Positions 10,702 through 17,991 of a stretch of 64,000 nt of DNA are shown piece by piece. This stretch comes from Herbaspirillum frisingense GSF30. Its GTDB lineage: Bacteria; Pseudomonadota; Gammaproteobacteria; Burkholderiales; Burkholderiaceae_D. Location: assembly GCF_000300975.2 (NCBI RefSeq), contig NZ_AEEC02000006.1, positions 124,001 to 188,000 of the forward strand. Direction: 5' to 3'. The notes under the pieces were generated by a model. That model had not been told where the DNA came from. It worked only from the letters and a program-made list of their open reading frames with translations, and searched no databases. The position numbers and the translations under genes were made by a program. Numbering within the stretch: the first letter of the stretch is position 1; each line of letters begins with the position of its first letter.

Positions 10702-11373
10702 TTACTCTGACTGCGGCAGCGACGCGGAGCGCAGGCGCTTGGCCTCTCCAATAGCCTCTGCGAAGATCTCATGAATGTTTCGCGCCGTGAACGCCGGGAG
10801 CATGGATTCCGGCGCTGCTGAACCTCCCTGGCCACCTAGACCCGGGACAAAATCGGAATATCTGATTTCAACATTTCCCTTTTCCTTCACGGCTTGAGCT
10901 ATCTCCTTGAGTCGGTCCTGCGGATTAAGCGGCGCATCACTCAGCCCAGGAATAGAGTTCTGTATCGACCCATAACCGCCCGCATCATTCACTTCTGCAA
11001 ATAATTTGCCATTCACCAGGACCTGTCCCACGGTCTGGTATTGATGTGCGTTGGCATACTGCGAGTTAATCGCGTTGCGGGTAGCCTCCTCGCTAGCCCG
11101 GACCTTCATTTCGTTTATCAGGGCTTCCGGCATCTGGTAAGCGACAGGGGCTATGGAGCTTAATAGGGTAGCAGGGCCAGTCAGCCGATATGCACTTTCA
11201 ACTTCATTACTCTGGGCTTCACTCTCGGCGGCTTTCTGCACAGCCTCGGAAGAAATGGCAACCTTGGCTGACTCTTCTACTGGGTTGTTGTCCGGCTTTG
11301 ATGGGGTTGGAGGCGCAAAGGAATTTGGTTTGGATGCTACAAGTGCCGAGGCCTGGGCTGCCGTGATCATCAT
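10702..11373 (-). CDS. hypothetical protein
   Basis: I do not recognise this 223-aa protein. It has no obvious signal peptide or membrane segment. The first 60 residues are rich in Ala, Ser, Pro and Glu and look disordered; residues 70-135 are more ordered, with a glycine-rich GGYGSIQNSIPGLSD stretch and a C-terminal amphipathic tail. A ribosome site (GGAG, 8 bases upstream of the ATG at 11373) supports the start; a second ATG follows at once. Codon use is less GC-biased than in the core genes around it, and it stands alone between tRNA-Ser and a GntR regulator, suggesting acquisition. Confidence 0.6.
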   Translation of the reverse strand: MMITAAQASALVASKPNSFAPPTPSKPDNNPVEESAKVAISSEAVQKAAESEAQSNEVESAYRLTGPATLLSSIAPVAYQMPEALINEMKVRASEEATRNAINSQYANAHQYQTVGQVLVNGKLFAEVNDAGGYGSIQNSIPGLSDAPLNPQDRLKEIAQAVKEKGNVEIRYSDFVPGLGGQGGSAAPESMLPAFTARNIHEIFAEAIGEAKRLRSASLPQSE

Positions 11374-11791
11374 TGCAGTGACTCCTTGATAGGTTGGGTC
11401 AGTTCGCGGTGCAGTGCGTTACATGTACCACCGGCAGTATGAAAAGAAATCGTGTGCTTGAACTTGTAAATAAAAACGCATTTCACTCGCAATTCGGTAA
11501 ATTCTCGCAAATTGAGAATTTTTGGGTGGGTTTTCGCCTCATTGGGCCTCGCATTCCGACGTCCCATGTCCCTTCGTTGCGTGTAGTCCTTTTGAGAGGA
11601 TCGCCTCGGATGGCTTTGCGTGATGCCTGTAAGCTTGGTCATCGACGCGAGATCGCTTGTTACAATACCGCTGCAATCCTGAGACTCATCAAAAACGGTT
11701 TGCAAATCAGGATTCGATCCAACAAGTGGTAATCGCGCATCCTCGGGGATCTCCCGGGGGATAGCTCACTCAGCACCGATAATCAACAAGC
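11374..11791. other. intergenic region, lower GC
   Basis: About 418 bases between the divergent hypothetical gene and the GntR regulator. It includes an AT-rich part (11440-11520). Overlapping frames on both strands have no ribosome site. No repeat or operator could be assigned. Confidence 0.4.
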
Positions 11792-12502
11792 ATGGAATCA
11801 AATACAAGCCTCGAAGCAGTGGAGGATAGCCCGCCGTTTATCGAGCAAGTCTTCGATGTGCTTCTCTTCGACATTGCTTTCTGCAAGCTTGAGCCGGGCG
11901 AGAGAATTCGTCAGTCGGTATTGGCGAGCCAGCTCAAGGTTTCTCGCCAACCCATCAGCCATGCCTTGCAGCTGCTCAAACATGAGGGCTTGCTGCAGGA
12001 TTCTGGTCGTCAAGGACTTCAGGTCACACCGATTGAACCGGAGTACATGCGCTTGCTATTTCAGGCGCGCAGACCGCTGGAGGCAAGCGCAGCGGCGCTG
12101 GCGGCCCAACGTGTTGCAGATCATCGTGCGAATGACGATGAGTGCGAATTCCTGCGGCGGATGCTCGTCGCCGGTCAAGATAAGGTGAGCGCACATGCGC
12201 CGGCGCCGGAGATTGCCATGGCGGAGTTCCAGTTTCATGTCGCGCTTTACAGGCTGTCCGGAAATACGGTGATCGAGCAGATGATGAATGGTCGTTGGGC
12301 TCACATCATGCGGGCCTTGATCACCATCCATGCCAGGGCGGATATCCTGGTTGCGTGGGAAGAGCATGCTGCCATCGCAGATTGTGTTTTGCGTGGTTCC
12401 GTTCTGGAGGCTTCGGAACTGGTATCGAGGCACGTGCAGCGGGGTGGCATTGCGCTGTGCAAGCACCTTGAAGAGGTTCTTGCACAGCCCTCTCATCTCT
12501 GA
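11792..12502 (+). CDS. GntR/FadR-family (FCD) transcriptional regulator, copy 1
   Basis: DNA-binding regulator of 236 aa: N-terminal winged helix (about 20-85, recognition segment VSRQPISHALQLLKHEGL) and C-terminal all-helical FCD ligand domain (about 95-225) with the FHVALYRLSGN and RWAH segments that carry metal/ligand-binding histidines in this family. It is strikingly similar to the regulator at 15694-16380 (near-identical over the HTH). It is convergent with the TRAP binding protein gene, so it is not simply in the same operon. Ligand unknown; a carboxylate taken up by the neighbouring TRAP protein is a reasonable guess. Confidence 0.88.
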   Translation: MESNTSLEAVEDSPPFIEQVFDVLLFDIAFCKLEPGERIRQSVLASQLKVSRQPISHALQLLKHEGLLQDSGRQGLQVTPIEPEYMRLLFQARRPLEASAAALAAQRVADHRANDDECEFLRRMLVAGQDKVSAHAPAPEIAMAEFQFHVALYRLSGNTVIEQMMNGRWAHIMRALITIHARADILVAWEEHAAIADCVLRGSVLEASELVSRHVQRGGIALCKHLEEVLAQPSHL

Positions 12503-12545
12503 AAGTCTTGGTATTGGTCGCCTCAGGATGATTGTCCTGATCCCT

Positions 12546-12630
12546 GAAGATCGCGGAACCACGAACACAAATCTCGCCGCTTCCTGATGGATTGGGACGC
12601 TATTGGCTGTCCTCTGGATCCGCGATCTTC
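12546..12630. repeat. 12-bp inverted repeat between convergent genes
   Basis: GAAGATCGCGGA at 12546-12557 and its exact complement at 12619-12630, separated by 61 bases, in the gap between the convergent GntR and dctP genes. The loop is long, so whether it terminates transcription is uncertain. Confidence 0.5.
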
Positions 12631-12647
12631 ATCCGCGCCTGGTCGAG

Positions 12648-13658
12648 TTAGCCGAGCTTGCCGGAATAGGTCTCCAGGACCGCCCATGCTTCCGCGCCGA
12701 ACTTCTTCTTCCACTCGGTGTAAAAGCCAGCCTCCGCGAGTTTTTTCCTGAAAGGTGCTGGATCGGGTTTATTGAATTTGAGTCCCTTTTGTTCGAGCTC
12801 TTTCATGAGCGTGATGGCCAGCTTCTCGCTGTCGGCACGCTGTGCGATTGCAGCAGCATTCATGTTCTTCGCGACGACTTCGCGCAGATCTTGCGGAAGC
12901 CCCTGCCAGGCGCGACCGTTTGCCAGTAACCAGTAACCATCCCAGACATGGGAAGTCTGCGAGCAGAATTTTTGCACCTCATATAGCTTGGCTGTCGCAA
13001 CGATAGGGAGGGGGTTCTCCTGGGCTTCCACGATTCTGGTTTGAAGTGCGGAATACAACTCGCTGAAGTTGATCGGCGTAGGCGCGGCTCCCAGCGACTT
13101 GAAGAGTGATACCAGCAGCGGGCTGACCGGCACGCGAATGCGTGCTTTCTGCAGATCGGTGGGGCTGCTGATCGGGAATTGTGAGGTGATCTCGCGGAAA
13201 CCGTTGTCCCAGACCTTGTCCATGACCACCAGTCCGGTCGCCTTGATTTTGTCCCGGATCAGATCGCCGACACCGCCATCCATGGCTTTCCAGACAGAGG
13301 GGTAATCGGAGAACGCAAAGCCTACGCTGTTCAGCGATGCCATTGGAACCATCGTCGCCAGGATCACGCCGGGCAACGTAAGGAAATCCATTCCGCCACT
13401 GCGCACCTGGCTGAGCATTTCGGTATCACCGCCGAGCTGGCCATTGGGGAAAATGCGCATTTCCACCTTCCCGCCGGTGTCCGATTTCACCCGCTCGGCG
13501 GCCTCCATCAGGCGTAGGTAGATTGGATGGCTGACCGGTACGTTTGTCCCGACCTTGAAAGAGTAGGTGGGGCCGGCGGCATATAGAGGTGCTGCGGCGA
13601 TGCCGGAAAGCCCGAGCGCGGCGCCCGCGGCGATGATGGTGCGACGTTTTTGATCCAT
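12648..13658 (-). CDS. TRAP transporter substrate-binding protein, DctP family
   Basis: Periplasmic solute-binding protein of 336 aa with a Tat-like/Sec signal (MDQKRRTIIAAGAALGL.., cut near residue 28 after YAA or LYA). The body shows the DctP fold: KVGTNVPVSHPIYLRLMEAAERV at the N-lobe start (shown in parts), FPNGQLGGDTEMLSQVRSG, and the hinge region with RVPVSPLL. TRAP proteins work with a small DctQ and a large DctM permease; neither is in this window, so this is an orphan binding protein that must borrow a permease. It is the distal member of a probable minus-strand unit with the SDR (38 bp upstream). Confidence 0.88.
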   Translation of the reverse strand: MDQKRRTIIAAGAALGLSGIAAAPLYAAGPTYSFKVGTNVPVSHPIYLRLMEAAERVKSDTGGKVEMRIFPNGQLGGDTEMLSQVRSGGMDFLTLPGVILATMVPMASLNSVGFAFSDYPSVWKAMDGGVGDLIRDKIKATGLVVMDKVWDNGFREITSQFPISSPTDLQKARIRVPVSPLLVSLFKSLGAAPTPINFSELYSALQTRIVEAQENPLPIVATAKLYEVQKFCSQTSHVWDGYWLLANGRAWQGLPQDLREVVAKNMNAAAIAQRADSEKLAITLMKELEQKGLKFNKPDPAPFRKKLAEAGFYTEWKKKFGAEAWAVLETYSGKLG

Positions 13659-13695
13659 GATTGTCTCCGTATTATTTTAGCTGGTTGCCATTTTT

Positions 13696-14493
13696 TTAAG
13701 CGCAGCGTGCTGTCAGTCCGCCGTCGACCACGAGACTCGTTCCCGTGATGTATTTGGATTCATCAGAGGCGAGGAATAGTGCTGCATAAGCCGTATCCCA
13801 TCCATCGCCCATCTTTCCCATTGGGACTTGCTTATCTCTTTTGTCGATCATCTCGTCGACATTGCCGCCGTAGGTTTCTTTAAGCGGTTCCTGGATCAGT
13901 GGCGTATTCATGAATCCCGGCAGGATGCAATTTGCCCGTATCCCTTGTGGGGCGTACTGCACGGCAATGTTCTGGGTCATCGCAATCATTGCTGCCTTGG
14001 CGGCGCTGTATGCCAGGTAGGGAAAGCCGATCCAGCGAATTGCAGCAATTGAGGCAATGTTCACAATCGAACCGCCGCCTGCCTCAAGCAAGTGCGGGAT
14101 GACGTGCTTGCAGGTTAGAAAGACACTCGACTGGTTGATTGCGATCACCCGATTCCAGGACTCCTCTTCAGTCTCGATCGGACCACCGACTTCGACGATG
14201 CCCACGTTGTTATGCAAGACATCGATGCGGCCGAATTGCCTGACGCATCGCTCTGCCATTTCCTTGACGTCTTCGGAGCTGGCGACGTTGGCCCGGGCGG
14301 CGACGCACTTCCCCCCTTCGGCAGAAATCAGCTCGGCCGTCTCCTGTGCGGCTTCCATTCGATTGTCTACGGCGAGCACCGACGCCCCGTGCCGGGCGTA
14401 CAGCACAGCAGCGGCTTTTCCATTTCCCCAGCCTGGCCCGGACGAGCCGGCTCCAGTGACAATGACCACCTTGCCCTTCATTCTTGACGACAT
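13696..14493 (-). CDS. short-chain dehydrogenase/reductase (SDR)
   Basis: Classical NAD(P)-dependent oxidoreductase of 265 aa. The cofactor loop is the variant TGAGSSGPGWGNG near residues 13-25, longer than the usual TGxxxGxG; NNVG at about 95-98, catalytic Ser in IASIAA, and YSAAK with Tyr and Lys at about 162-166 are intact. The C-terminal GTSLVVDGGLTA closes the fold. Substrate is not predictable; the gene sits between a PhyH dioxygenase and a TRAP binding protein, consistent with oxidation of a hydroxylated product of the imported compound. Confidence 0.88.
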   Translation of the reverse strand: MSSRMKGKVVIVTGAGSSGPGWGNGKAAAVLYARHGASVLAVDNRMEAAQETAELISAEGGKCVAARANVASSEDVKEMAERCVRQFGRIDVLHNNVGIVEVGGPIETEEESWNRVIAINQSSVFLTCKHVIPHLLEAGGGSIVNIASIAAIRWIGFPYLAYSAAKAAMIAMTQNIAVQYAPQGIRANCILPGFMNTPLIQEPLKETYGGNVDEMIDKRDKQVPMGKMGDGWDTAYAALFLASDESKYITGTSLVVDGGLTARCA

Positions 14494-14602
14494 ACAAATC
14501 CTTTGGCTCTTGCGGTTTCATAAGACGGCGAGGCGACCTCCTGCATGCCGCTTCGCCGATATCTCGGGGCTCTCTCTGCCAGCCCAATCGGGTCTTCCGG
14601 CC

Positions 14603-15397
14603 TCAGGCCGTCACTTCCCTGGCGAGAAACTCCTCGAAGTCCTTGGGAGATGTTTTTTGGACAGGCGTGAAATCGCGGTGAGCAATGAAGTCCGGGCGAG
14701 TCGGCTTGACGATCGCGTTGGAGAGTGCAGACAGGGTCAGATAGGCGATGCGGCGAGGGTAGGGCGTGATATTCCCAGCGGAGCCATGCACGATGTTGGC
14801 GTGGAACATCAGCACTCCGCCCTTCTTGCCGGTCGGGGTCGCGATGCCGTTTCGTTCAACCAGATCGGTAACCGTCTTGTTGTCCAGGGTCCAGAGCGGA
14901 TAGGACGTGGTCTTGACGTCGTGAGACGACTCCAGTGCTCCCGCCTTGTGGCTTCGTGGAACGACCATCAGGGGACCATTGATCGGCATGACATCATCCA
15001 GAAACACGGCGATGTTCATCGCGCGAGGTTCCGGCATTCCGTCATCCTTATGCCATGTGGGGAAATCCTGGTGCCATTGCCATACGTCGCCCGTGAACGC
15101 GGCTTTCGCATTGATCTTGAATTGATGGAGATAGCAGCGCTCGCCAAACAATTGCTCGACGGGGGTGACCAGGCGCTCGTCTGATGCAAGCAGCTTGCAC
15201 GCTTCGCTGTATTGCTGGCAGGCGAAGGCCATCCGGGGTGCGCCGTCCTTTTCGCGCCAGACTTCGGCGCGATGTTGAGCAAAGACATCACTGGCCGCCG
15301 CGCGAAGCGCTTCCACTTGCTCCACGGGGAAGCACTCCGGTAAAAAGATGTAGCCCAGTTCGTCAAACTCGGCGAGTTGTTGTTTGGTCAGTTGCAT
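14603..15397 (-). CDS. PhyH-family (ectoine/proline hydroxylase-like) dioxygenase
   Basis: Fe(II)/2-oxoglutarate-dependent oxygenase of 264 aa. The iron-binding HxD is seen in WHQDFPTWH near residues 111-119, followed by KDDGMPEPRAMNIAVFLD, which closely resembles the ectoine hydroxylase (EctD) signature; the distal His is in MFHANIVHGSAGN, and the 2-oxoglutarate-binding Arg in PYPRR. The start at 15397 is preferred over an upstream ATG at 15409 because GGAG lies 7 bases before it. No ectABC genes are nearby, so ectoine itself is not implied; proline or another compatible-solute-like amino acid is possible. First gene of the minus-strand SDR/dctP group. Confidence 0.82.
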   Translation of the reverse strand: MQLTKQQLAEFDELGYIFLPECFPVEQVEALRAAASDVFAQHRAEVWREKDGAPRMAFACQQYSEACKLLASDERLVTPVEQLFGERCYLHQFKINAKAAFTGDVWQWHQDFPTWHKDDGMPEPRAMNIAVFLDDVMPINGPLMVVPRSHKAGALESSHDVKTTSYPLWTLDNKTVTDLVERNGIATPTGKKGGVLMFHANIVHGSAGNITPYPRRIAYLTLSALSNAIVKPTRPDFIAHRDFTPVQKTSPKDFEEFLAREVTA

Positions 15398-15479
15398 GTG
15401 CGTCTCCATTTTTTAAGAAAAAGCGACCCCGTGACCCGGTGTAATCGAGCCAGTCAGTCGTTACTGTGAATACCGAAAC

Positions 15480-15696
15480 TAGGGCCTGCTCACATTTAAT
15501 CTACGAGTGCGAGAGGTCGCCAAGCGTTGTCTGCCTAGGCGCAGCGACGCGCCGTAGTGGTGCTACGGCAAGGAGCTGCAACAACGGCAGGCGACGCTTG
15601 GCGGCCTCTCCCGGAGGGTTGGCCCCAGAAGGCGCGCCTTGCCACCACGCCTTCTGGGGCCAACGCATCTCGCAGATTAAATGTGAGCAGGCCCTA
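15480..15696. mobile_element. MITE-like palindromic element, copy A (217 bp)
   Basis: Non-coding element with perfect 23-bp terminal inverted repeats (15480-15502 and 15674-15696; they begin TAGGGCCTGCTCACATTT). Inside are at least three more stems: GAGAGGTCGCCAAGCG pairing with CGCTTGGCGGCCTCTC (one bulge), CCGTAG/CTACGG, and TTGGCCCCAGAAGGCG (15619-15634) with its perfect complement (15648-15663). A second copy lies at 62866-63135. The ends have the form TA-GGG..CCC-TA, as expected for an element that duplicates a TA dinucleotide. Its last three bases supply the TAG stop codon of the GntR gene on the minus strand. Frames inside it read as short unlike-protein translations and are not genes. 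Confidence 0.88.
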
Positions 15697-16380
15697 ATCG
15701 GCGGATTCCGTAAACTTCGTAAGTCGTCGGTACATGTCGTTACTCGCCCTCTGCATGTGACGCGCGGCCAAATCGCTTCCTTCGAGGACGTTTCCCGACA
15801 GGAGGTATTCGGTCAGTTCCTCATGCTCTTCCCACGCTCTGCCCGGGGTTTCCGGCTCGTCCAATACGATGAGCATGGATCGCATCAGGTGCGCCCAGCG
15901 CGTATTCATCATTTGCTCGATGACGTGATTTCCGGAGAGGCGATAGATGGCGCGATGGAATTCCAGATCTGCTCTCACCAGGTTCGCCAGTGGCTCGCCG
16001 CTTGCATAAGCTCTTTTCCCTTCCATGAGCGCAGCCTTGAGCGCCATGACCTGTTCGGGCGTGGCGATCCTGTCGGCCACGCGTTGTGCGGCAAGCCCGG
16101 CAACAGTGACTTCCAGCGCCTTCCTGGCCTGATACATCTGTTTCATGTAATCCGGATCGATAGGGGACACGACCAGTCCTTGCCGTCCCGAATCCTGCAC
16201 TAGGCCTTCGTGTTTAAGGAGCTGTAGTGCGTGACTTATCGGTTGCCGGGACACGCTCAGTTCCGCCGCCAACTCGGCTTGCCGAATTCGTTGCCCGGGC
16301 TTCAGCGTTCCAAGGGCGATCGAGGTCAGCAACTGCTCGAATACCTGATCAATGAACGGGGAGGTGTCTTCGATAGTCAT
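15694..16380 (-). CDS. GntR/FadR-family (FCD) transcriptional regulator, copy 2
   Basis: Regulator of 228 aa with winged-helix (about 12-75) and FCD (about 85-215) domains, paralogous to the protein at 11792-12502: the span VSRQPISHALQLLKHEGL and the following QDSGRQGL are shared almost residue for residue. It has its own consensus promoter just upstream. Its TAG stop codon is formed by the terminal bases of the palindromic element. It lies upstream of, and on the same strand as, the PhyH gene, with the element in between, so it may autoregulate or control the PhyH-SDR-dctP unit. Confidence 0.88.
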   Translation of the reverse strand: MTIEDTSPFIDQVFEQLLTSIALGTLKPGQRIRQAELAAELSVSRQPISHALQLLKHEGLVQDSGRQGLVVSPIDPDYMKQMYQARKALEVTVAGLAAQRVADRIATPEQVMALKAALMEGKRAYASGEPLANLVRADLEFHRAIYRLSGNHVIEQMMNTRWAHLMRSMLIVLDEPETPGRAWEEHEELTEYLLSGNVLEGSDLAARHMQRASNDMYRRLTKFTESAD

Positions 16381-16409
16381 GATTATTGAATTCCGTATTC
16401 CGAACTCGA

Positions 16410-16438
16410 ATAATAGGCAGCGGTTTTTGGACTGTCAA
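16410..16438 (-). promoter_or_regulatory. consensus sigma-70 promoter of GntR copy 2
   Basis: On the minus strand TTGACA (16438-16433), a 17-base spacer and TATTAT (16415-16410). Between the promoter and the ATG is a tandem CGGAATA-CGGAATT direct repeat (around 16390-16403 on the plus strand complement), a possible operator for the encoded regulator. Confidence 0.8.
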
Positions 16439-16950
16439 CGATTGTTGGCGCGAAAAACGCCGTAATTACGGGGTAAATGGCGGATTGGTCTTGAATTTTA
16501 TTGCACGGCTCTGATGCAAAAACTTCAACGGGTGCTAGTTATATTGTTATTTTAATAAATATTTCTTGGCTATTTCGAGATAAATATCTCAATTAACGTA
16601 ATTGGGTCACTAAATTGGAATTCTGAATTTGGGGGCGCTCGGCGCAGCGCCTGTATTCGGCTGGAGCTTGACGCGGAAACAGCGCTGATTCAGAGGCTGA
16701 TTGATGATGCCCTGCGGGCAGGGTGATGGATGTCGCCCCCCTCAGAGTGCGACCATCAGCTGTTCCCAGGTGCGATGTACGTGGCGGCCCAGGCGCAACG
16801 CGCCTTCAGGGCTGGAGAAGTGCTCCAGAGCACGCTGTATTCGGCATGGCAGGCACTGGACTGAACAAGGTGGCAAGCAGCGTAGGCCGCTTCGGCGGTG
16901 TGGGCTGCTTGCCCTTGGCAGCAGCAGTTTTTTTGACAGACCCCGCTGGT
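16439..16950. other. AT-rich intergenic region
   Basis: About 510 bases. 16490-16620 is strongly AT-rich with runs such as TTATTTTAATAAATATTT, unlike anything else nearby, and the rest is ordinary GC. Two overlapping plus-strand frames in 16701-17058 lack ribosome sites. No gene or repeat is supported; the AT-rich patch may be a regulatory or nucleoid-protein binding region. Confidence 0.4.
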
Positions 16951-17364
16951 CTAGGCTGCCGGCTTGCCGATATCCGGATTTCCACTCGCATCAAGCTGTA
17001 CCTGGCGTACCGTGTGAATGATTTCCTCCAGCGGGCAGGGCTTCCACAGGAACGCTGAAAACAACTTCAGCGTAGCCCGGGAGTCCGTCAGCGGCGTGGC
17101 ACTCAGCAAGACGATAGGGATGTGCCGATAACGGCCATCCGCCCTGAGCGCTGTGGCGAACGTCAGCCCATCCATGACCGGCATGCGCAGGTCCGTCAGG
17201 ATGACGTCGACCCGCTGGCCCTCCATGACCGCCAATGCTTCAGCGCCTTGTCCGGCCTGGAGCACGCTATAGCCCTCCATCTCGAACACATCGGCGAGCA
17301 GGGACCTGACATACACATTGTCTTCGATCACCAGGATGGTAGCGGCAGCCGACTTCGGGTTCAT
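16951..17364 (-). CDS. single-domain response regulator
   Basis: Stand-alone receiver of 137 aa. It has VIEDNVYVR (acidic residues near 14-15), VILTDLRMPVMDGL with the phospho-acceptor Asp near 60, LLSA with the conserved Ser, and WKPC with the conserved Lys. There is no output domain. The ATG at 17364 is preferred to the upstream extension because the receiver strand begins soon after. It sits 87 bp from the next minus-strand gene and near a diguanylate cyclase, suggesting a signalling group, but its partner kinase is unknown. Confidence 0.85.
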   Translation of the reverse strand: MNPKSAAATILVIEDNVYVRSLLADVFEMEGYSVLQAGQGAEALAVMEGQRVDVILTDLRMPVMDGLTFATALRADGRYRHIPIVLLSATPLTDSRATLKLFSAFLWKPCPLEEIIHTVRQVQLDASGNPDIGKPAA

Positions 17365-17451
17365 GACAAGCCTACGAGCGAAATTGAATAAGACATATCT
17401 GCGCGGACCGAGGCATGGTTTGCCCATGCCCTTCCCGCACGATGGCGCGAA

Positions 17452-17799
17452 TCAATGGAAAGTCGTCGCTCTGTGCGCATTGAAGCCGGCGCGTCCCGCC
17501 AGCTCATCATGCTCCTCGATGAAGAGCAGGAATTCCATGTGATTTCTGGCATTGACCCAGGTATCCATTGCCCGCGCATTCGGAATTGCCGATGAGCTGA
17601 TGTGTTCGCCGATCAGGCCGCCGACCCAGCGCCGGATTTCGGCGCACTCCGCTCCCGCAGCATGCATCGCGATGAGGCAATTCCTGGTAGCCGCCCGGAC
17701 CAGATCTCCTACGATCAGGTTGGCGCCAGCCATCTCCGCCAGTCTGGTCACGATCAACATGTACCGGCCGGCGACGTCCTGCGCATGACTATTTAGCAT
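17452..17799 (-). CDS. hypothetical helical protein
   Basis: Unrecognised 115-aa protein, mostly predicted alpha-helical, with no signal or transmembrane segment. The start at 17799 has GGGAGAAAA directly upstream; an alternative ATG 12 bases earlier (17811) is possible. It precedes the single-domain response regulator on the same strand with 87 bp between them, and is divergent from the diguanylate cyclase. It could be a partner of the receiver, but no motif shows this. Confidence 0.6.
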   Translation of the reverse strand: MLNSHAQDVAGRYMLIVTRLAEMAGANLIVGDLVRAATRNCLIAMHAAGAECAEIRRWVGGLIGEHISSSAIPNARAMDTWVNARNHMEFLLFIEEHDELAGRAGFNAHRATTFH

Positions 17800-17991
17800 T
17801 TTTTCTCCCATGGGCGTCGTTATACGCCCCTGGAGAATTCATGCCATCAGGATAATCCTTAGCGCCTGCACAACGTCGATCCTGCCCATTCGCCCCCTCT
17901 GGGTGTTGCAGCTCAGGTAATTTCTGATACTTGATCCTTAACGGCCAATCAATAATGGGCCCATTGGACGTCACCGTTGAAGGGAGCAGTC

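Noticed and set aside
12648-14493. DctQ/DctM genes for the TRAP binding protein
   Set aside because: Frames around DctP were checked on both strands; none shows the multi-helix character expected.
15466-16203. Open frame running through palindromic element A
   Set aside because: The translation of the element part resembles that from element B (62825-63136) only because the DNA repeats are alike; no ribosome site and no protein character.
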